The position numbers were made by a program, and so were the translations under genes. From Larimichthys crocea (Eukaryota > Chordata > Actinopteri > Sciaenidae), in contig NC_040032.1 of assembly GCF_000972845.2 (NCBI RefSeq), positions 16,581,358 to 16,645,357 on the forward strand: DNA of 64,000 nucleotides, in the 5' to 3' direction. Below, piece by piece: positions 20,284 to 34,269 of this stretch. Each line of letters opens with the position of its first letter. Position 1 is the stretch's first letter. The notes beneath the pieces are model-generated. The model was not told where the DNA came from, did no database searches, and saw only the letters and a program-made list of their open reading frames with translations.

Positions 20284-23200
20284 TAACTCTCAGGGACTGT
20301 GTGTGCTTTTTGTTCTTACCTGCAGGAAAGACTCTCAGGTGTATTGTGGTCCTAGAGATTTCAGGTCTTAAGTTTTAATGAAGTCCAATAATAATGCCGG
20401 ACAAAGCAAATACACATTCCCTGTGCCTTTTGTACTGCATGACACACACACACACAACTCACATGTACACACTGTATTAGAGAGGCCCAGGTGTTATGCA
20501 CGAATTCAAAACAAACTTCTCTCCTTTCATTGTTCTTTTTCACGTCATCTCTCAACTTTCCGTGCTCTCCGTGCTTCTTTTTTTCTTTCCGGATTACAAG
20601 GCCTTGTAAATCCAGTCGTACACCTTGCTCAGTTATTTGATCTAGATTTAAGCATTATGATATTCCCCTTCTCAAAAATGATCCTTATTTTAAATGACAC
20701 AGCTCACTGCTGGGAAAATGAAACCTCTGTAGCTGCCAGCCCCTTTCGAATGTCCCCGTGAGTTTATTAAAAGCACCAGCTTCCCCGTTCCAACTCAGCT
20801 CTGCACAGCTGCATGAGTCTGAAAGAAGATTCAAGGACAAAAGTCTTCAATGTAGAACAGAATGCAGTATCGCTATCTTTGTTCAGCTTTACAGTCCATA
20901 ACAATGAGCCCTCCCAAATATTTGTTATGCAGAAGTAGAATATTTCTTATTATTTTTGCAGATAGCACATGGAGTAGAAGAAAGAGAAAGGAATGTTGTG
21001 TTGTGCAGGCTATTATCCAGACCTGACGTCACATTTCAAGGCGCACGGCGCAGGTCTTATCCCGTTGAGCGACCGAGATGCCCAACTGAAAAGGATATTT
21101 GCCGCATTTCTCAAAATAAATGCACTTTTGAAATGGGTTTTTACAAGTGACACTAAATGCACTGACGTTTCACAGAAAACCAGGAGTCAGACGGAAGACG
21201 ACGGAAAAGTGACAAGCGAGTTGATGGGAATTCTTCGCTGTCACTCTCCTCACCCCTGGAAAAAGAAAAAAAAAACTGCATGTGCAGCCAACATAAATAA
21301 ACCCTCCTTTAGATGGAGGGTGACACAAGGAGTGGTCCTCCCCCCCCACGCCCACCCACCCCTGCCCCTGTGGTAATGGCTACTGCGCCGGAGCTGGAGA
21401 TGGGTTTAAATCCCTGACCCGTCAGCTCCTTTTTGCTTTCAGCGGACCTCTGTGGAACTGCTCCAGATGAAAATGGGGCCAGAGCGCAGACATATGAATG
21501 ACTGTTTGTTTGGTGGTCAGACACAATCACCAACTGAGTGACCCAGTTAACGGGGTAGTCAAAGCGATGCTCAGTTTGATTCATGCATGTTTTCTTTGTG
21601 CGTTTTTTCACACTTTCTAAATGTGGTGTCCCTTTTTTTTTTCTTTTTCTTTTTTTTTTATGCTTTCCTCCGATGTAAATATTTCACCGGAAAGATAAAC
21701 GGCGTGAAAACACATACGCTGGCGTAATTGTGTTTACTGCAGATATAAGTGTATGGATACACATTTCTTTTGTTTGAATAATCGCCGGAGAGCTTATAAA
21801 TGGAGTGCACATGCGTGTGATTCTTCTTCCCTCGGCCTCCCTCTTTCTCGGCTCCGGTCTCCTTGGTTGCGGGTGGAGAGTAATTAGGTTTTCTAGGGGA
21901 TTGAGGGGTTCTTACAATGCTTACCAATGGCAGCAGTCAGGCAGGCTAGTGCTGGCAGGGCAGAGAGGACAGAGGGTTGTGCAGGAGCCTGGCACTGCTA
22001 AACCTGATGCTGACTGACAGTAATGAGGACAGCCTGCTAGCCAGGATAGAGAGGAGAGGAGGGCATGGTCCTCCACTATACCTCTCAAGACCTCTTATCA
22101 AAGCCTCTGTGCACACACATGTGCTCACAGAGATTCAAACAACCCGAGCACACCACACACGCACAAAGACACATACATTTAATGCGCTCTAGGTAGATCA
22201 GAGAAAATGGATTACTGGGCTGTATTTTATTTTGAAAGAAGGTTCGGTTACATCATTAAAATATATTTTATGTGTGCGTAATTACTGTAAGGTTTAAAAA
22301 AAAGCGAGATTGACTGCAGGTATCATTAATAAAACATTAGTGTTTGGTTTCCTAGTGGTCTCTCATCAGAACAATGTCACTTTTGATCAGCACAAACCAA
22401 CAGTGAGTCTGACCTTGGGCCCTCGGCTGCTGTAGCACTGCTCTGTATTAGTGCACCGCGATTATGTGACAGGTGGATTAGCCAAGTCGTGTTCATCTTT
22501 TTCAAGATATGAACATCTTATTTCAATCTACTTCAGTCTCCTCCCATCCAATGTGAAGAACTCAGATTGTGAATGAAGCGGAGGGCCACTTAACTTTGAA
22601 AGTCATCACTTCAGGGAGTGGCTTTGGCAGCCGGAGAGGCCGATGAGAAATGCATCTCTAATTTTTTTTTTTTTTTTTTTCGCGGTGACCTTTTCCAGAT
22701 TACATTTTGAATGAAATGCCCGGAATAATTATTTATTTTTTAAAAAAAGAAAAAGAGAAAAAAAAAAGGGACGTCCTGCTTAATCAGGATGATGAGTTCC
22801 ATTGTGTTGTCAGACACATCACCTCGCTGTCCGGCTTTCCAATCCTCATTACTTCTCACCACCTTCACGCCTGTGTTTCTGCTTTCCAACACGCGGTCTG
22901 GGATTTGTACAACAGAGAGTGAAATATGTCATCCGTAGCAGGAGAGGCTCAGGTGTGTCAGGACGTGTGCAATTATTACCACCGTACATACAGCTATATA
23001 AAGTGCTGGCATCGCTTACCAAAGAGATCATAGGTGAAGAATTGTCCAGTGTATATATATATGTCCAATCCAATCCCACGATTTTTAGCAAACACAAGGT
23101 TTCTGAAGTGCTGCACAACAAGATAAAACACAATAAACACAATAGAAACACAATAAAAACACGAAGTAGACAATAGAAATAAATAAATAAAAAGCACTGC

Positions 23201-23352
23201 CCGCACAAGATAAAAAATATGCATGTATACACATGAAATCAACACTCTACATAGTGTCAAAAGCCAATATGTAGTACAATATGTGTGTGCATTTGTGAGT
23301 GAAATACAATGCAGTATATCTTCACTATATGTTTTGCACCGTAAAATGTTCA

Positions 23353-23436
23353 CATACTCCAAAACAGATAGCAGAAATCAGCATATCATGTATACATACT
23401 CCAAAACAGATAGCAGAAATCAGCATATCATGTATA
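23353..23436. repeat. Perfect 42-bp tandem duplication
   Basis: The 42-base unit starting CATACTCCAAAACAGATAGC (23353-23394) is repeated exactly at 23395-23436. Because 42 is divisible by three, the surrounding open frame shows a 14-residue repeat, but there is no other sign of coding. The absence of any mismatch points to a recent duplication and a likely length polymorphism. Confidence 0.95.
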
Positions 23437-24859
23437 GTATTAATGTAATATTGCATGAAATTGACCTTAATTATACAAAACTCCATGCTAAGAATCTCAT
23501 TTGGTTAAATATGTCTTATTTTTAAAAATCCGCCTCTTGTGTGGTCAGTTCCTCTTCCTCTAAGAGTTGTATTTTTTTTAAACACCGTTAGCTATAGTAT
23601 ATATTTGTGACTGTAAACGCTGAATTCTGATCATTTGGCGTTGGGCGTGTCTGTCTGATTGGAGGATTGCCTGCCGTGCTCACTGAAGTGTTCTGCCATG
23701 ATTGGATCCAGTTGTCATTGTGGAGTAAGATATTGGAATCTCACAGGCCAGATTGCTCTTTCTCACTTTGACGTTGTGTGACAGTTCATGCTCTGTCGTT
23801 TTTATGTGCTGCTCTGTTTTTTTTTTTTCTTTTTCTGGGCCACCAGCTCCTCAGATTAAGAATGATATTCCTTTACCCAGACGAGACTGTCAGGTTGTTA
23901 GTCGTGCCATCGTTGGTAGCGTGATTAATAGTGATGGCCAATGGCTTTTGGTGCTCTTTTTTTTCTGGTTCAGTTGCTTGTTTGCAACATGTCACTGTAT
24001 CCATAATGGCTCCTGTATTTGCAACATTACATCCTTCTAATTCATTGCCCAGTGCTTGGCTCATATACTTTGTTGTACTTATTGTGGCGGTGTCACTTTT
24101 AAAAGGTCTACGGTCATGCAAAGCCTGTCTGATGTTTGGTTTAGTCACTGCTCTCACATAGTCAGTAGCGCAACACTCTAATAATAACCAAACATGACTG
24201 GATAGACCAAAATAACAAGCACAAACGGAAATATATTCTCTACTGTAATTACATATTTCAGAACTTGCGCTATTATTTTACTTGTCACTCTCTCACAGCT
24301 GTGTGTGTGTGTTTTCTTGTCTTTTGTGTCGGAGCCCAAAATATCTTAACTAGAAGGTGACTGTGGTGTATCTGTTGTCACTCTGATGTATAAATATTAT
24401 GTAATTAGCTGAAAGCATTTAGAACATTGATTCTTTGTTGTTTAATTAAAATATGCCAAAATTATGGGGTATTTCGTTTCCGCCTCAACAGACGAGTCTC
24501 GATAAAAGATAAAAAGGGTCGACAGGAGACGAGCGTTTCAAGAGTATGAACGTGAAAAACAGATGCAGACTCGTGAAGTAGCAGTAGTTAATGCAGATGG
24601 CTAAATAGCTTATGATAAGAATCATAGACCCGCCGTTTAGTCCAAACCTATTCCCCATACTTCTGTGATTTCCACCTGATGTGAGAGCCACTGAAAGGCA
24701 ACTGTTACGCATGTACTTTGCTCAGACTCGCTGCTTAATAGCTCCCAAATGGCCCCGATGGCAGAAAACCTGCATGGTATTGTTAGTAATGGGAAGAAGT
24801 AGATAAAAATCTGAAGGGTAGAGCTCGAACAAAACATGGCACGAAGGACGTGCAGAAGG

Positions 24860-24869
24860 ACAGACAGAC

Positions 24870-24902
<33 letters not shown>
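24860..24902. repeat. (ACAG)n microsatellite
   Basis: About ten GACA units with a single GAGACA interruption. Confidence 0.95.
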
Positions 24903-24903
<1 letters not shown>

Positions 24904-27900
24904 CCTCGCTGCTCCACGTTTCTCATGGAGACCCTCACCTGTTCTTCTCTGCAGTCACATGCACGTCTGTCATTCACTTCCATAATAATGTACAATTTTT
25001 CAACCTAAATGGAGATGGAATAAAATTGGTGTCTCTTTTTGATATCACCTGCTCTGATCTGGAGTCACATGTTTTATTTTTTTTTTATATATATATATAT
25101 GTTGCAACCGTTGCAAAGATGTGTCCTATTCTCTTATTAAAATGAAACAAACAAAACAATGCACCAGGTCTTCAGTGCTGAACTACATCTAAGTCAGGGC
25201 GCTAAAGAGCTTAGCTGTTCCTCTACATAATGCCTCGGTCCTCAGCTGTGACCTTTCTCTTCCACACATCATTCACGATTATACTGCTGACATGTTGGCT
25301 CATGCCAATAATTTTTCATTGGAGGCAGTGTCAGCCACATCATATTTTATCATCTGGATAAATTTGTGTTGTGTGTGCATGTGGGCCTCTCCATAATTTG
25401 TATTTGTCCGTTTATGTGCGTGCCCTAGAGATTAGATTTTGCATTCAATTCAACTCCGAGAACGAATTCAGATGTAAACACTATCTGGCAGCGGTGGGAA
25501 AATCCATATATCACTACTAAATGAGTGATATACGTAACATGAATAAATGAGGTGTTTGTATGTAGACGGAGAGAGAGAGGGAGGGGAAGAAAAAATAAAA
25601 GCATGAATGCATGTGAGTCATTAGACGGAGAGTTTGCACAAGAATGATGCACTGAATCTACACCACGGCTGCACAGGCTGCGAGTGTGATGATCGCACAT
25701 CAAACACATTATGGGAAATTTTATGTGCCATTTATTCCAGACATTTTTGACTTGAAACTAAATTATAGGTGTTACTGTATATAGATGGACCAATTTTTGT
25801 ATACTCATTTCTTTCTTTCTTTATTTTTTTGTACAGCTCGATGTAATCATCAAAATAAACGCTTTTCATGCTTAATCAAAGTCTCCAAAATGATGTTGTT
25901 TTCCAAGTGCACCCTACACAGTACCCTCCTGTGCTTCCAAGCTTAGAAGTCACAAATGCCACTATTTATATTTGTGTGTGCTTTTTGGCTGCAAATAACA
26001 AAATGGACCTTGTAACAAAGGCAGTCTTTTATGTGTCTTATTCATTTTCCATGTCAAAAATCAAACAGCAACAGAGCTACTTTGTGCTGCGGTGGCAAAA
26101 TCAACAGGAGTAAGCGCACAACAGGCATGTAATTGATGTTTAATTGGTGTAATAACTAGTTATTATAGACAGACAACATATCTTACGTTTTTTTCCTAAC
26201 AATAGAAGTAAACCCTCGACTAGATACTGTTTACGCCAAATACGTGATAGTGCAAATTATCCCCACAGAGTACCATACAATAACAATAACACAACACGCA
26301 AGTATTAGTTGTCAACGTGTCTTTTTGAGTCAGTGACCGGGTCATGCAGCAAGTTTCTCGCAGCGCGACTACACCGCCCGCTCCACCGCTCGTAAAAAAA
26401 CAAAAAAAAAAACTAGTCACTATTTTGAACAAAAGGAAATATTTACTCATGTTTTAAATGGGGACTTCAGTGCTCTCTGTTTAACTGGAGCCAACACATA
26501 ACAGGAGTAATTACATCACATTATCCATTCTCAGAAAATATTCAGAGTTAATGTCAGTGTCAAGCTCGGGCTGTTCGCAGATTTGATTTATTGTGCCAAT
26601 TGTGAGATTTCAATATTTGCAGTGGAATTAATTCAACTTTTAAATTGGATATCATACGTCTTGGCGGCACATTTTCGATGTCTGGCCACTCAGAGCTCCT
26701 TGCACCTCCATAGACGTCAACAGTTTTTCCTCCGTTCAAGAAGGGGCAGCCAGTTTGGACTTTCGTTTATGGTGAAACTGTGTTTGCCACATGGCCGGGA
26801 GCTTACTGCTTTTAAAGGGAATGAGAGGACCTAATTTAATTGACTGTGATTGACACGGGCCCCTATCACATCTACTGGTAATTTATTCCTTCTTAATCCA
26901 ACCTCCTTTTTTGCAACAGCACTGCAGGTGTGCCACCGCTGCGCCAGCATCTCTGGTCACAAAAATGACCAAAAATGTGTGTGTGTGCACATGACATGCT
27001 GCAGTGCCATGCATTTACACCACCGCCTGTGCTTTCACCTCGATTCGTTTAAAGAAGACCCCTCGTGACAGAGAAAACGCATAAACAACCCCCACGAGAG
27101 AAGAAGCTGCTTTTGCAGAGCGGTGGAGAATGTGAAATAATCAAACAGAGGTAATGCAGAAGCAGGTCAAGTCCGGCTTGTAACAGTTATTTTGTGACTT
27201 CATTTTCTCTCGTGTTATCATACAATAATGAAAAGTGTTGACAGATTCATTTCCTTGCTGCTACCGCCTAAGACCATTTTGCGATTTCTAATTGATAGCT
27301 TACACGCGGCGACTTTTATAGCACGAGACAATTTTATAGCACTTTTAATTAGTCCAACTTTGACCTTCTGCTCACTTTGCATTTATATTGCTCCAAATTA
27401 TTTTCACCTTCTTTCCTCATTAACTTTTCTCAAATGAATACAGGCGTTTACAACATATTAATCCATATATGCATTGTGCGAAATATGGCCAGACTCAAAC
27501 AATCTGATAATGGTCTCTTACTTTAATTGTTTGATTATTACACACAATTAAACAATCTACAAAATGAATATCCTCAGTGTCTCATATTTATTTTTTTTAT
27601 TTTTTATTTTAAAGTGAATAAAAATACCTCAGTGGAATGAGGTTGTAACAACCACTTAGTTGACTAATTGACTAAGAGGGGAAGCCCTTACATACGTCAT
27701 TAGGGAATACAGGTGCATGATGACTCTGTACTCAGATAAATCCTTCATATGGAACTAGTTAATCTCCCATGTAATATTGAGCAGATGTATATTGGTAAAT
27801 GAATAAACACCAAGCTCAAATGAATCTCAATTGACGAGGTGTTTAGTATTCATTTGGACTTCATCCACGGGATGAATATTGAATTTGCACCAACGCGCAC

Positions 27901-28914
27901 GCCGTCATCGCCGAGGAATTCTTCAACTTTTCAAACATTAAGCTGTAACCGTTGTCGTGACATTGAGTGACACAATGTGTCAATGTTTTTTTTACTGCGT
28001 GCAACCTACAGAAAGTCATCGCCCGAGACCTTGCAGCCAGGTGTGTTAGGTGCTCCTGCGGGGTGGAGCTTAAGAATTTGCATCCCATGTAAATGGTGCA
28101 CCTAAACAAGGGCGATTTCAGAGAGAGAGAGCATTTGAAACCAGAGCAGAGGAGAGGGAAAGAAAAAGGGAGAGGGAGGAAGAGGAGAGACGCTGACTTT
28201 ACTCCAACCAGTAAAACAGGGTGGTGAATGACAAGATTCCATTCATTGCAAATGGAAGACGGCAATGAAGAGCGGGCGAGGGAGACTAGCCAGAGCTGTA
28301 AAAAAACACTTTATATTTGATGCACTTCTCCGGCTGCTAAAAGTTGACCCCGTAGTTAGGATTTGAATGGCAGCAGGTCGTCACTAAACCAGATTGTATT
28401 GGCTACCATTTTCAAATTAGACAAACACCACCGTCTGCAAACTTTCTCTCTCTTTTTAACCTCAACAGTCCTTTTTTTTTTTTTAAACAGTGTATGTCTG
28501 AAGATAATTCAACCACGAAAGAGGTGAGACGGTGGCTGAATTCTGAATCCCTTTTTTTTTTTTAAACTCCTTGCTAGTCTTGAGAGTTTGTTCATGAGGA
28601 GATTTGAAAAGGGGGCAAGTCACGTTGTCTGAAGTGCTTCATTTGCATGAAGGAGACAGGACCTCCGCCGGTGATTAAACACTAGCATCTATGAATGCAT
28701 TAAAAGTAAATAAAGACAAAGAATTCATTAACATTATTGGTAATTATACGTGGAAACTACTTAACGAGGCTCTCAGGGTGGACGGTTGCTAGACAGGAAG
28801 TGAGAAATTTAGAAGATTGAGAGCAGAGGAGTTTTACACCTGACCTCTTTTGACCTTCATTTGATTCTCTGCCTGGCTTTCTATTGGGCGTAGCAGCATA
28901 TTTGTGCTTGTGCA

Positions 28915-28954
28915 CGTGTGTGTATGTGTGTGTGTGTGTGTGCGTGTGTGTGTG
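28915..28954. repeat. (GT)n microsatellite
   Basis: Interrupted GT tract with ATG and GCG variants. Confidence 0.9.
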
Positions 28955-29108
28955 AATGAGTTTGTCTGTCCATCTGTCTCATCAATCCACCCTTCCTTGC
29001 AGTATTGGAGTCTTTATCTGCTTGGTTGACTTTATAACTGTAACACTAGTTTAATTTCCTTACCTGCTTAATTGAAATTCACATCTCTTTCTCCTCATGT
29101 GTCTTGCC

Positions 29109-29109
<1 letters not shown>

Positions 29110-29140
<31 letters not shown>

Positions 29141-29166
29141 TCTCTCTCTCTATATATGTGTGTGTG
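29110..29166. repeat. (TG)n(TC)n(TA)n compound microsatellite
   Basis: GT units, then CT units, then a short TA stretch and GT again. Confidence 0.95.
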
Positions 29167-29607
29167 ACTGTGTGGGGGGCGGATATTAGCGGAGATGTAT
29201 TTTCATTCTGAAACTGGCAAGTGATGGACAGGATCTCACAGACAATGCCCCCCCGCCTCCCGCGCCCCAGTCACTGCCCACCTCCAAGCACACCACGCAC
29301 AAACACACACAGCCCTCCCCCTCCCCCCCTCCACCACCCTCAATCTTTTTGTCTGCTGCACCTGTCTTTTAGATACCTTTCAACCTTGTCTCTTTTCTTT
29401 TGCTCTCTCTATTCCCAAGTCCCCCCCTTTTCCCTGGATTGCCTCGGCTTGATAAATCTGATGCTAAATTTAGACACATATTTCTCAAAGAGAGACCAGA
29501 GACGAAGAGAAGAGAGAAGAAGACCGCAGACAAAATGGCCTCTCTAATCCATGTTTATCATCTTTTACTTATCTCTTTGAAAAACGTGAGGCCGTCGCAG
29601 AAATTCC

Positions 29608-29617
29608 TCCCTCTCTC

Positions 29618-29656
<39 letters not shown>
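29608..29656. repeat. (CT)n microsatellite
   Basis: CT tract with one GTCT and one TTCT interruption, polypyrimidine on the plus strand. Confidence 0.95.
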
Positions 29657-31824
29657 TTTGTCTCCCCCGTTGCTGCCATAACTTTTGTCCTTACAATTAA
29701 ATGTCAGTGACCACACTCTTGTCCCGGAAGGCCACATTTAAACTGACAGCATATTCAAATCACATCATTCAGCTCGGCGGGGTTGTGCTTCGTAATATTA
29801 GGGGCTTGTTTAGGTTCTAATAGAATATCTTTTTGCCTTTTTTAAATTACACCTGCAGACGTGCTTGTCAGTGAGTGCGGCCTTTCATTACACTCCCCTT
29901 ACTTCCCAATTTCGTTGTTAGACCTAATATTGTTTGATCACAATATGGCACCCACTGACCGAAATGATGTGTCCGCCCTGGAGTGGTTTCAGAGGCACCT
30001 TTTTACAAGCTTTTGACTCATCTCACTTTTGTGAAGACGTGTTAGCCTCGGGCTAAAAAAATTAGAAGAGGCAATGAAGCACCTGAACACAGACATGGAC
30101 GCATAAAAAAACCCAAAAAACTCTGTGATCTTTGAAGCACCATTACATTACTGCAGGACACATTCATTTCTGTATTTATTCGCAAAATAAAAGAACATTT
30201 TGAGCTCAACAAACGGTTCAAGGTCTGTACCTGAACTGTACGCGAGCTAAAGAAACAGCGATCCGCACTCGTTATTAAGAGATACCACTCGGAGCGCCCA
30301 GAGGACGGAGCGCGGCATACAACCACAGTCAGAATATCAATAATATATACGTTGGTATGTTTAGAAACCTGTGAGCGCAAGAGAGGAGATTCTGCAGCAG
30401 CCGCACGTATTGGTTTGATTTTTATTGAAGCGAGTCGAGCAAGTTGTGACGCCGGCTGACGTAGATGTTCGCTGCCATAGAGTGGAAATGCAGATACGAG
30501 GCTGTCTGATGGGGATGAAAGCATTAAACAGTGGAGCTGAAGTACTTATGGCAAGCTAAATTAAACTGGAAAATACAGTCGTGGTGTTGTGGTGGACGCT
30601 GTGGAGAGCACGGTGTTTGCAAAGTGGGGAAAAATGGCTTCCTGTAGATGTATTAGAGTATTTTGTAAAGCTTTTGTAAAGTTTGTAATTAGAGTGCAGT
30701 CTCTCCGCCTTGTTCTAAACGGTATACTGATGGATCGATTCGCTGAACAATGCACACATTCCTCACTGTAGTGTGTTTCAAGAAGCAAGGTAATGGCTCG
30801 AACGGAAGACTAGCTCCTCTGTCTTTCTCTCTCATTCCTGCTTCTTTTTTTATAACTTTCTTATCAGCCTGTTGCCAGTTATACTTCTTCTTTATCCCGT
30901 CCTCTATAGTCCTGTCTTTGCCTCTTGTTTAAATGTTGATAATGAAGGGTGGAAAATTTCCCTTTCCCGTGCAGTAAAGTGGCATCCTGCCGCGGCCTTT
31001 GGGTACATTGTACTGTATGTTTTTTGGGGGTTTTTTTTCAGAAGGGGAGAGAGTAATTAGTTTGCCATTTGGATTCACAGTGCAATTATTTGCTAGATTC
31101 TGAAACGTTTCAGGTGCCTTTAGGTAAACACGAAGGCCGGGTAGATATTTCACTGAAAAGCACATTAGCCAGACGAGCTCCAGAAGTATCTTTGCTGTTT
31201 GCAGTGTCATTTTTGCTTATTATCAGCAGTCGACAACATCTGTTCTCAAAGTCACATTCAAGTTTTTCTTTGCAAGGATTTAAATCTCTATCATTAGGAT
31301 ATAGAGAGATCTCCCCACTGTAATTTTATGTCACAGACTCTAGCTAACGTTCCAATCCTGTTCCTTTATATCCTCTCTTCAGCCGTTTGATTGGATGGAG
31401 TCACGATGTCTGCTCATATAGGTGATTGCTGTCCAGTGATTCGACCTTCCACTTAGATGCTCACCCCAAACATATTATCAAAGTCTCGTTGACACTCGCA
31501 CACTGATTGATTCACAGCCTTTAATTGTGCAAACAGACAAAAAAAAGTTGTGACTTGCAAAAGACAAATGGCAAATCAATCGGTGTGCTCCAGTCCCCTT
31601 TTTCCCCCCTTTGGATATTATCCAAGAGTTGACAGGTGTTCGTCTTTTGCAATAATGTTTTCAGTTTTCCTTTGGTGAACTTTGTTGGGAGTTATCCACA
31701 TAAAGACTGCAGCTAACCATTATTTCCAAAGTCAAAGGTAAAAATTCAAAGATTCTGTCATACAAGACAAAGACACAAAGAAAACCTTCAAACCATCAAA
31801 TATTTAGCACTTTTACTTTTGAGA

Positions 31825-31880
31825 GGATTTATTGATCATCACAATAGTTGCTGATAAATTGACCAATTGTTGCAGCTCTA
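31825..31880 (+). mobile_element. 3' end of the GTTGCAGCTCTA teleost repeat family
   Basis: TTTATTGATCATCACAATAGTTG and CCAATTGTTGCAGCTCTA match the 3' end of the family described at 10226-10442. Only this terminal part is recognisable. Confidence 0.6.
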
Positions 31881-33317
31881 ATCCAAGTGGTAAGCTCTGC
31901 GTCGGCTGACAACGTAGGGGGGGAATAAATTCTCATGAAAATAAAGGTATTTGCATGGAAGTTTGAATGTTTTCTGTGGAAATTTAGAGTGAGGAATTTC
32001 CTGATGGCGGTAATATTCTTTCCCATGGTTAATATACTGTATATGTACATATATACTACTCACAACAGAGCTGTCATTATAAAGAGAAACTGTAAAAAAA
32101 TAAAAACATAGAATACAAGCAATATTATTTAGCTTGAAACCTCAAGGTCAGGTTATTAAAATGTGAAAAGCGAAGTCACTTTTGAAGGCTGCACGTGTCA
32201 CAAATTCTCTTATATACCGACTCCAACTGTTTTTTAATTGTACAAGTGACAAAGGCAATTCGTATTCACAGTAATTGCCTGTGAGGTGTGACTTTAGCAG
32301 ATGTGAGGCTCGCATAAAAACTATTTGGCGTCTGACATTTCCCAGTCTTTGATCGATGAGCTTGCCACTGGCTCCTTCACTCCGGGTTGAGTCCTTCTCC
32401 CTCTGTCACTGAGCACTCTACAAGATGGTGAGGTTAGCACCTCCCTAAGCAAGATTATAAGCACAACACCTCCCTGACTCTGAAGATACTGTGTTACAGC
32501 GTGCAGCGGAGGCATCCCCAGGAAGCAGGAAAGGCATAAATCATCAGCGTGAATAGAAATGTACATTGGATGACTGTATACTGCAACAGGTGTGCTAACT
32601 CTAAGGCTCCGATGCGTCATCGCCTTCGCTGATTACATTGAATATGTAAATTCAGACTGGATGCATGATTTCAGTGCAGCCCATGTTTCTTTTTTAACAG
32701 CATCAAGATGTTGTTGTCTTTGATTTGCATTCTCGCCATCCTGTGATGCACTAATTAAACATAGATCGTCGTATATCACGGCCTTGTATTTCCATACTTG
32801 ATAATGATGCAGTTCATTGTTATTGACGTATTGTAATTTAGTCGCCTCAAACTAAAGACGTAGGCGGCTCCAGTGGGAAAGAAAGTAAAGAAAACCCGGG
32901 GCATACATCTGTGTACAACTGACTTTCCCTGTTCCTTAAAGTGAATCATCATGATTGTCTTTCATTTTGAGGTAATTCAGTTTTAAATCTCTGGGTTAAA
33001 TTGGGCTTTGTTATGTGGGGAGGGGATGGGGATGGGGAGGGGAGGAGGGAGGGCGATTTAGCCGAGTAATTGCAATGGGTTTGCACCATTATGTAGCAGC
33101 AGTAGTCTTTGAGTCAAATGCAGCTTCATATAGCATTATAAGGACCTAATGAGCTTTACAAAGTGATTATAATTCACACACAGAGTTCATTTATTTCATT
33201 ATTCTGGAAATGTCCGTAGTGACACACTTGCATGGCTGACAGTCTCAGTCCATCTGATCTCAGATAGCTTGATAAATTGAACTCTCTGTAGCTGGACACC
33301 ATTGTCTTGCAATTGTC

Positions 33318-33414
33318 CACACACACACACACAATACAATATATATATATATAAATTATATATATATATATAATAATATATAGATATAGATATATATCTA
33401 TATAGAATATATAT
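33318..33414. repeat. (CA)n(TA)n tract with palindromic AT segment
   Basis: CA units pass into about 75 bp of TA-rich sequence ending in a self-complementary TAGATATAGATATATATCTA segment. The sequence can form cruciforms and is the left neighbour of a transposon cluster. Confidence 0.9.
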
Positions 33415-33471
33415 GCCCTCAGTTATGAATGACATTATTTTAAGTGACAGTATATCATGTATACCATCTTC

Positions 33472-33719
33472 TAAAGGACCAGTGTGTAGGATTCAGTAGC
33501 ATCTAGCAGTGTAGTTGCTGAATGCAAACCCCTCACCTCACCCTCTCCTTCCTAGTGTGAAGGAGAAACTATGATGCAGTTCAAGATGTCAGACATAAAA
33601 GAAACCATTCTTATTTCCAGGCGATTATACATGGATCAAAACGTAGTTCTGAATATTATTTGATTCCTGACATATCCTGTAAACAGAGCCCCCTGAATCG
33701 GACACATTAACCCTTTAAA
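33472..33719 (+). mobile_element. Internally deleted teleost MITE
   Basis: Starts TAAAGGACCAGTGTGTAGGATTCAGT and contains GCATCTAGCAGTG, CCCCTCACCTCACCCTC and a TTATTTCCAGGCGATTATACA segment. It ends in a decayed ACACATTAACCCTTTAAAG. This matches, from memory, a very common percomorph non-autonomous element with TIRs TAAAGGACCAGTGTGTAGGAT and ACACACTGGTCCTTTA. The central section is missing relative to the longer form and the right TIR is mutated. Confidence 0.7.
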
Positions 33720-33879
33720 GAAGGAACACATACACCCAAAACAGCGACGACTAGTTTCCACTTTTAATTAGAATGCGAAAAAACGAATCAAAACTCACAT
33801 AACTTAGAGAAACATAAAGAACGAGACACATGATGTGTACTTTGCCCATCCAACATGGAAACATTTTTATGTTAATAAT

Positions 33880-34262
33880 AGAAGGGGCTATTAAAATTAA
33901 GATCATATTACACACATCCAAGATATTACAAGAAGAACTAATGGATAACAGCTTGGATATCAAGGAGAATGGGAAATGGAGATGAGCACTATAATTTCAG
34001 ATGAAAACTGGGAACTATCACGCAGAGAGGGACATAAAATAACAAACAGCCCCCACTTGGAAGGAACTGGAATGAAAAGTTAAGATGAGATTTTTTTCAG
34101 GACTCCCCTCGTCACATCAAAATTCAGCGACACTTCCAAACAATGTGGAAGGGGATGTGGCCCGGCAGGAGACCACATACGTTTGGGACTGTCCAAAATG
34201 ATCAGAATATTGGCAAAACACACAAAAACAGATTTAAAACTGCCTTTAAAAGTATCTATTTT
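33880..34262 (+). mobile_element. C-terminal fragment of an L1/Tx1-type LINE
   Basis: Plus-strand translation, across frameshifts and stops, gives ILQEELMDNSLDIKE, WEMEMSTIISDENWE, ITNSP, WKELE*KVKMRFF, then YVWDCPK*SEYWQNTQKQI. This is the usual order at the end of an L1/Tx1-like ORF2, where intact elements read HTHIFWDCPKI..FW. It corresponds to the part of ORF2 that the 14640-16160 fragment lacks, but lies on the opposite strand 18 kb away. Confidence 0.7.
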
Positions 34263-34269
34263 AGGATTA

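Noticed and set aside
19768..20286. 172-codon open frame as a gene
   Set aside because: The C-terminal part is a translated C-run and CA microsatellite, and the rest has no family features; an antisense frame covers the same repeat.
30042..30524. 160-codon minus-strand frame as a nested gene
   Set aside because: No recognised domain, no splice or promoter context, composition like surrounding intron.
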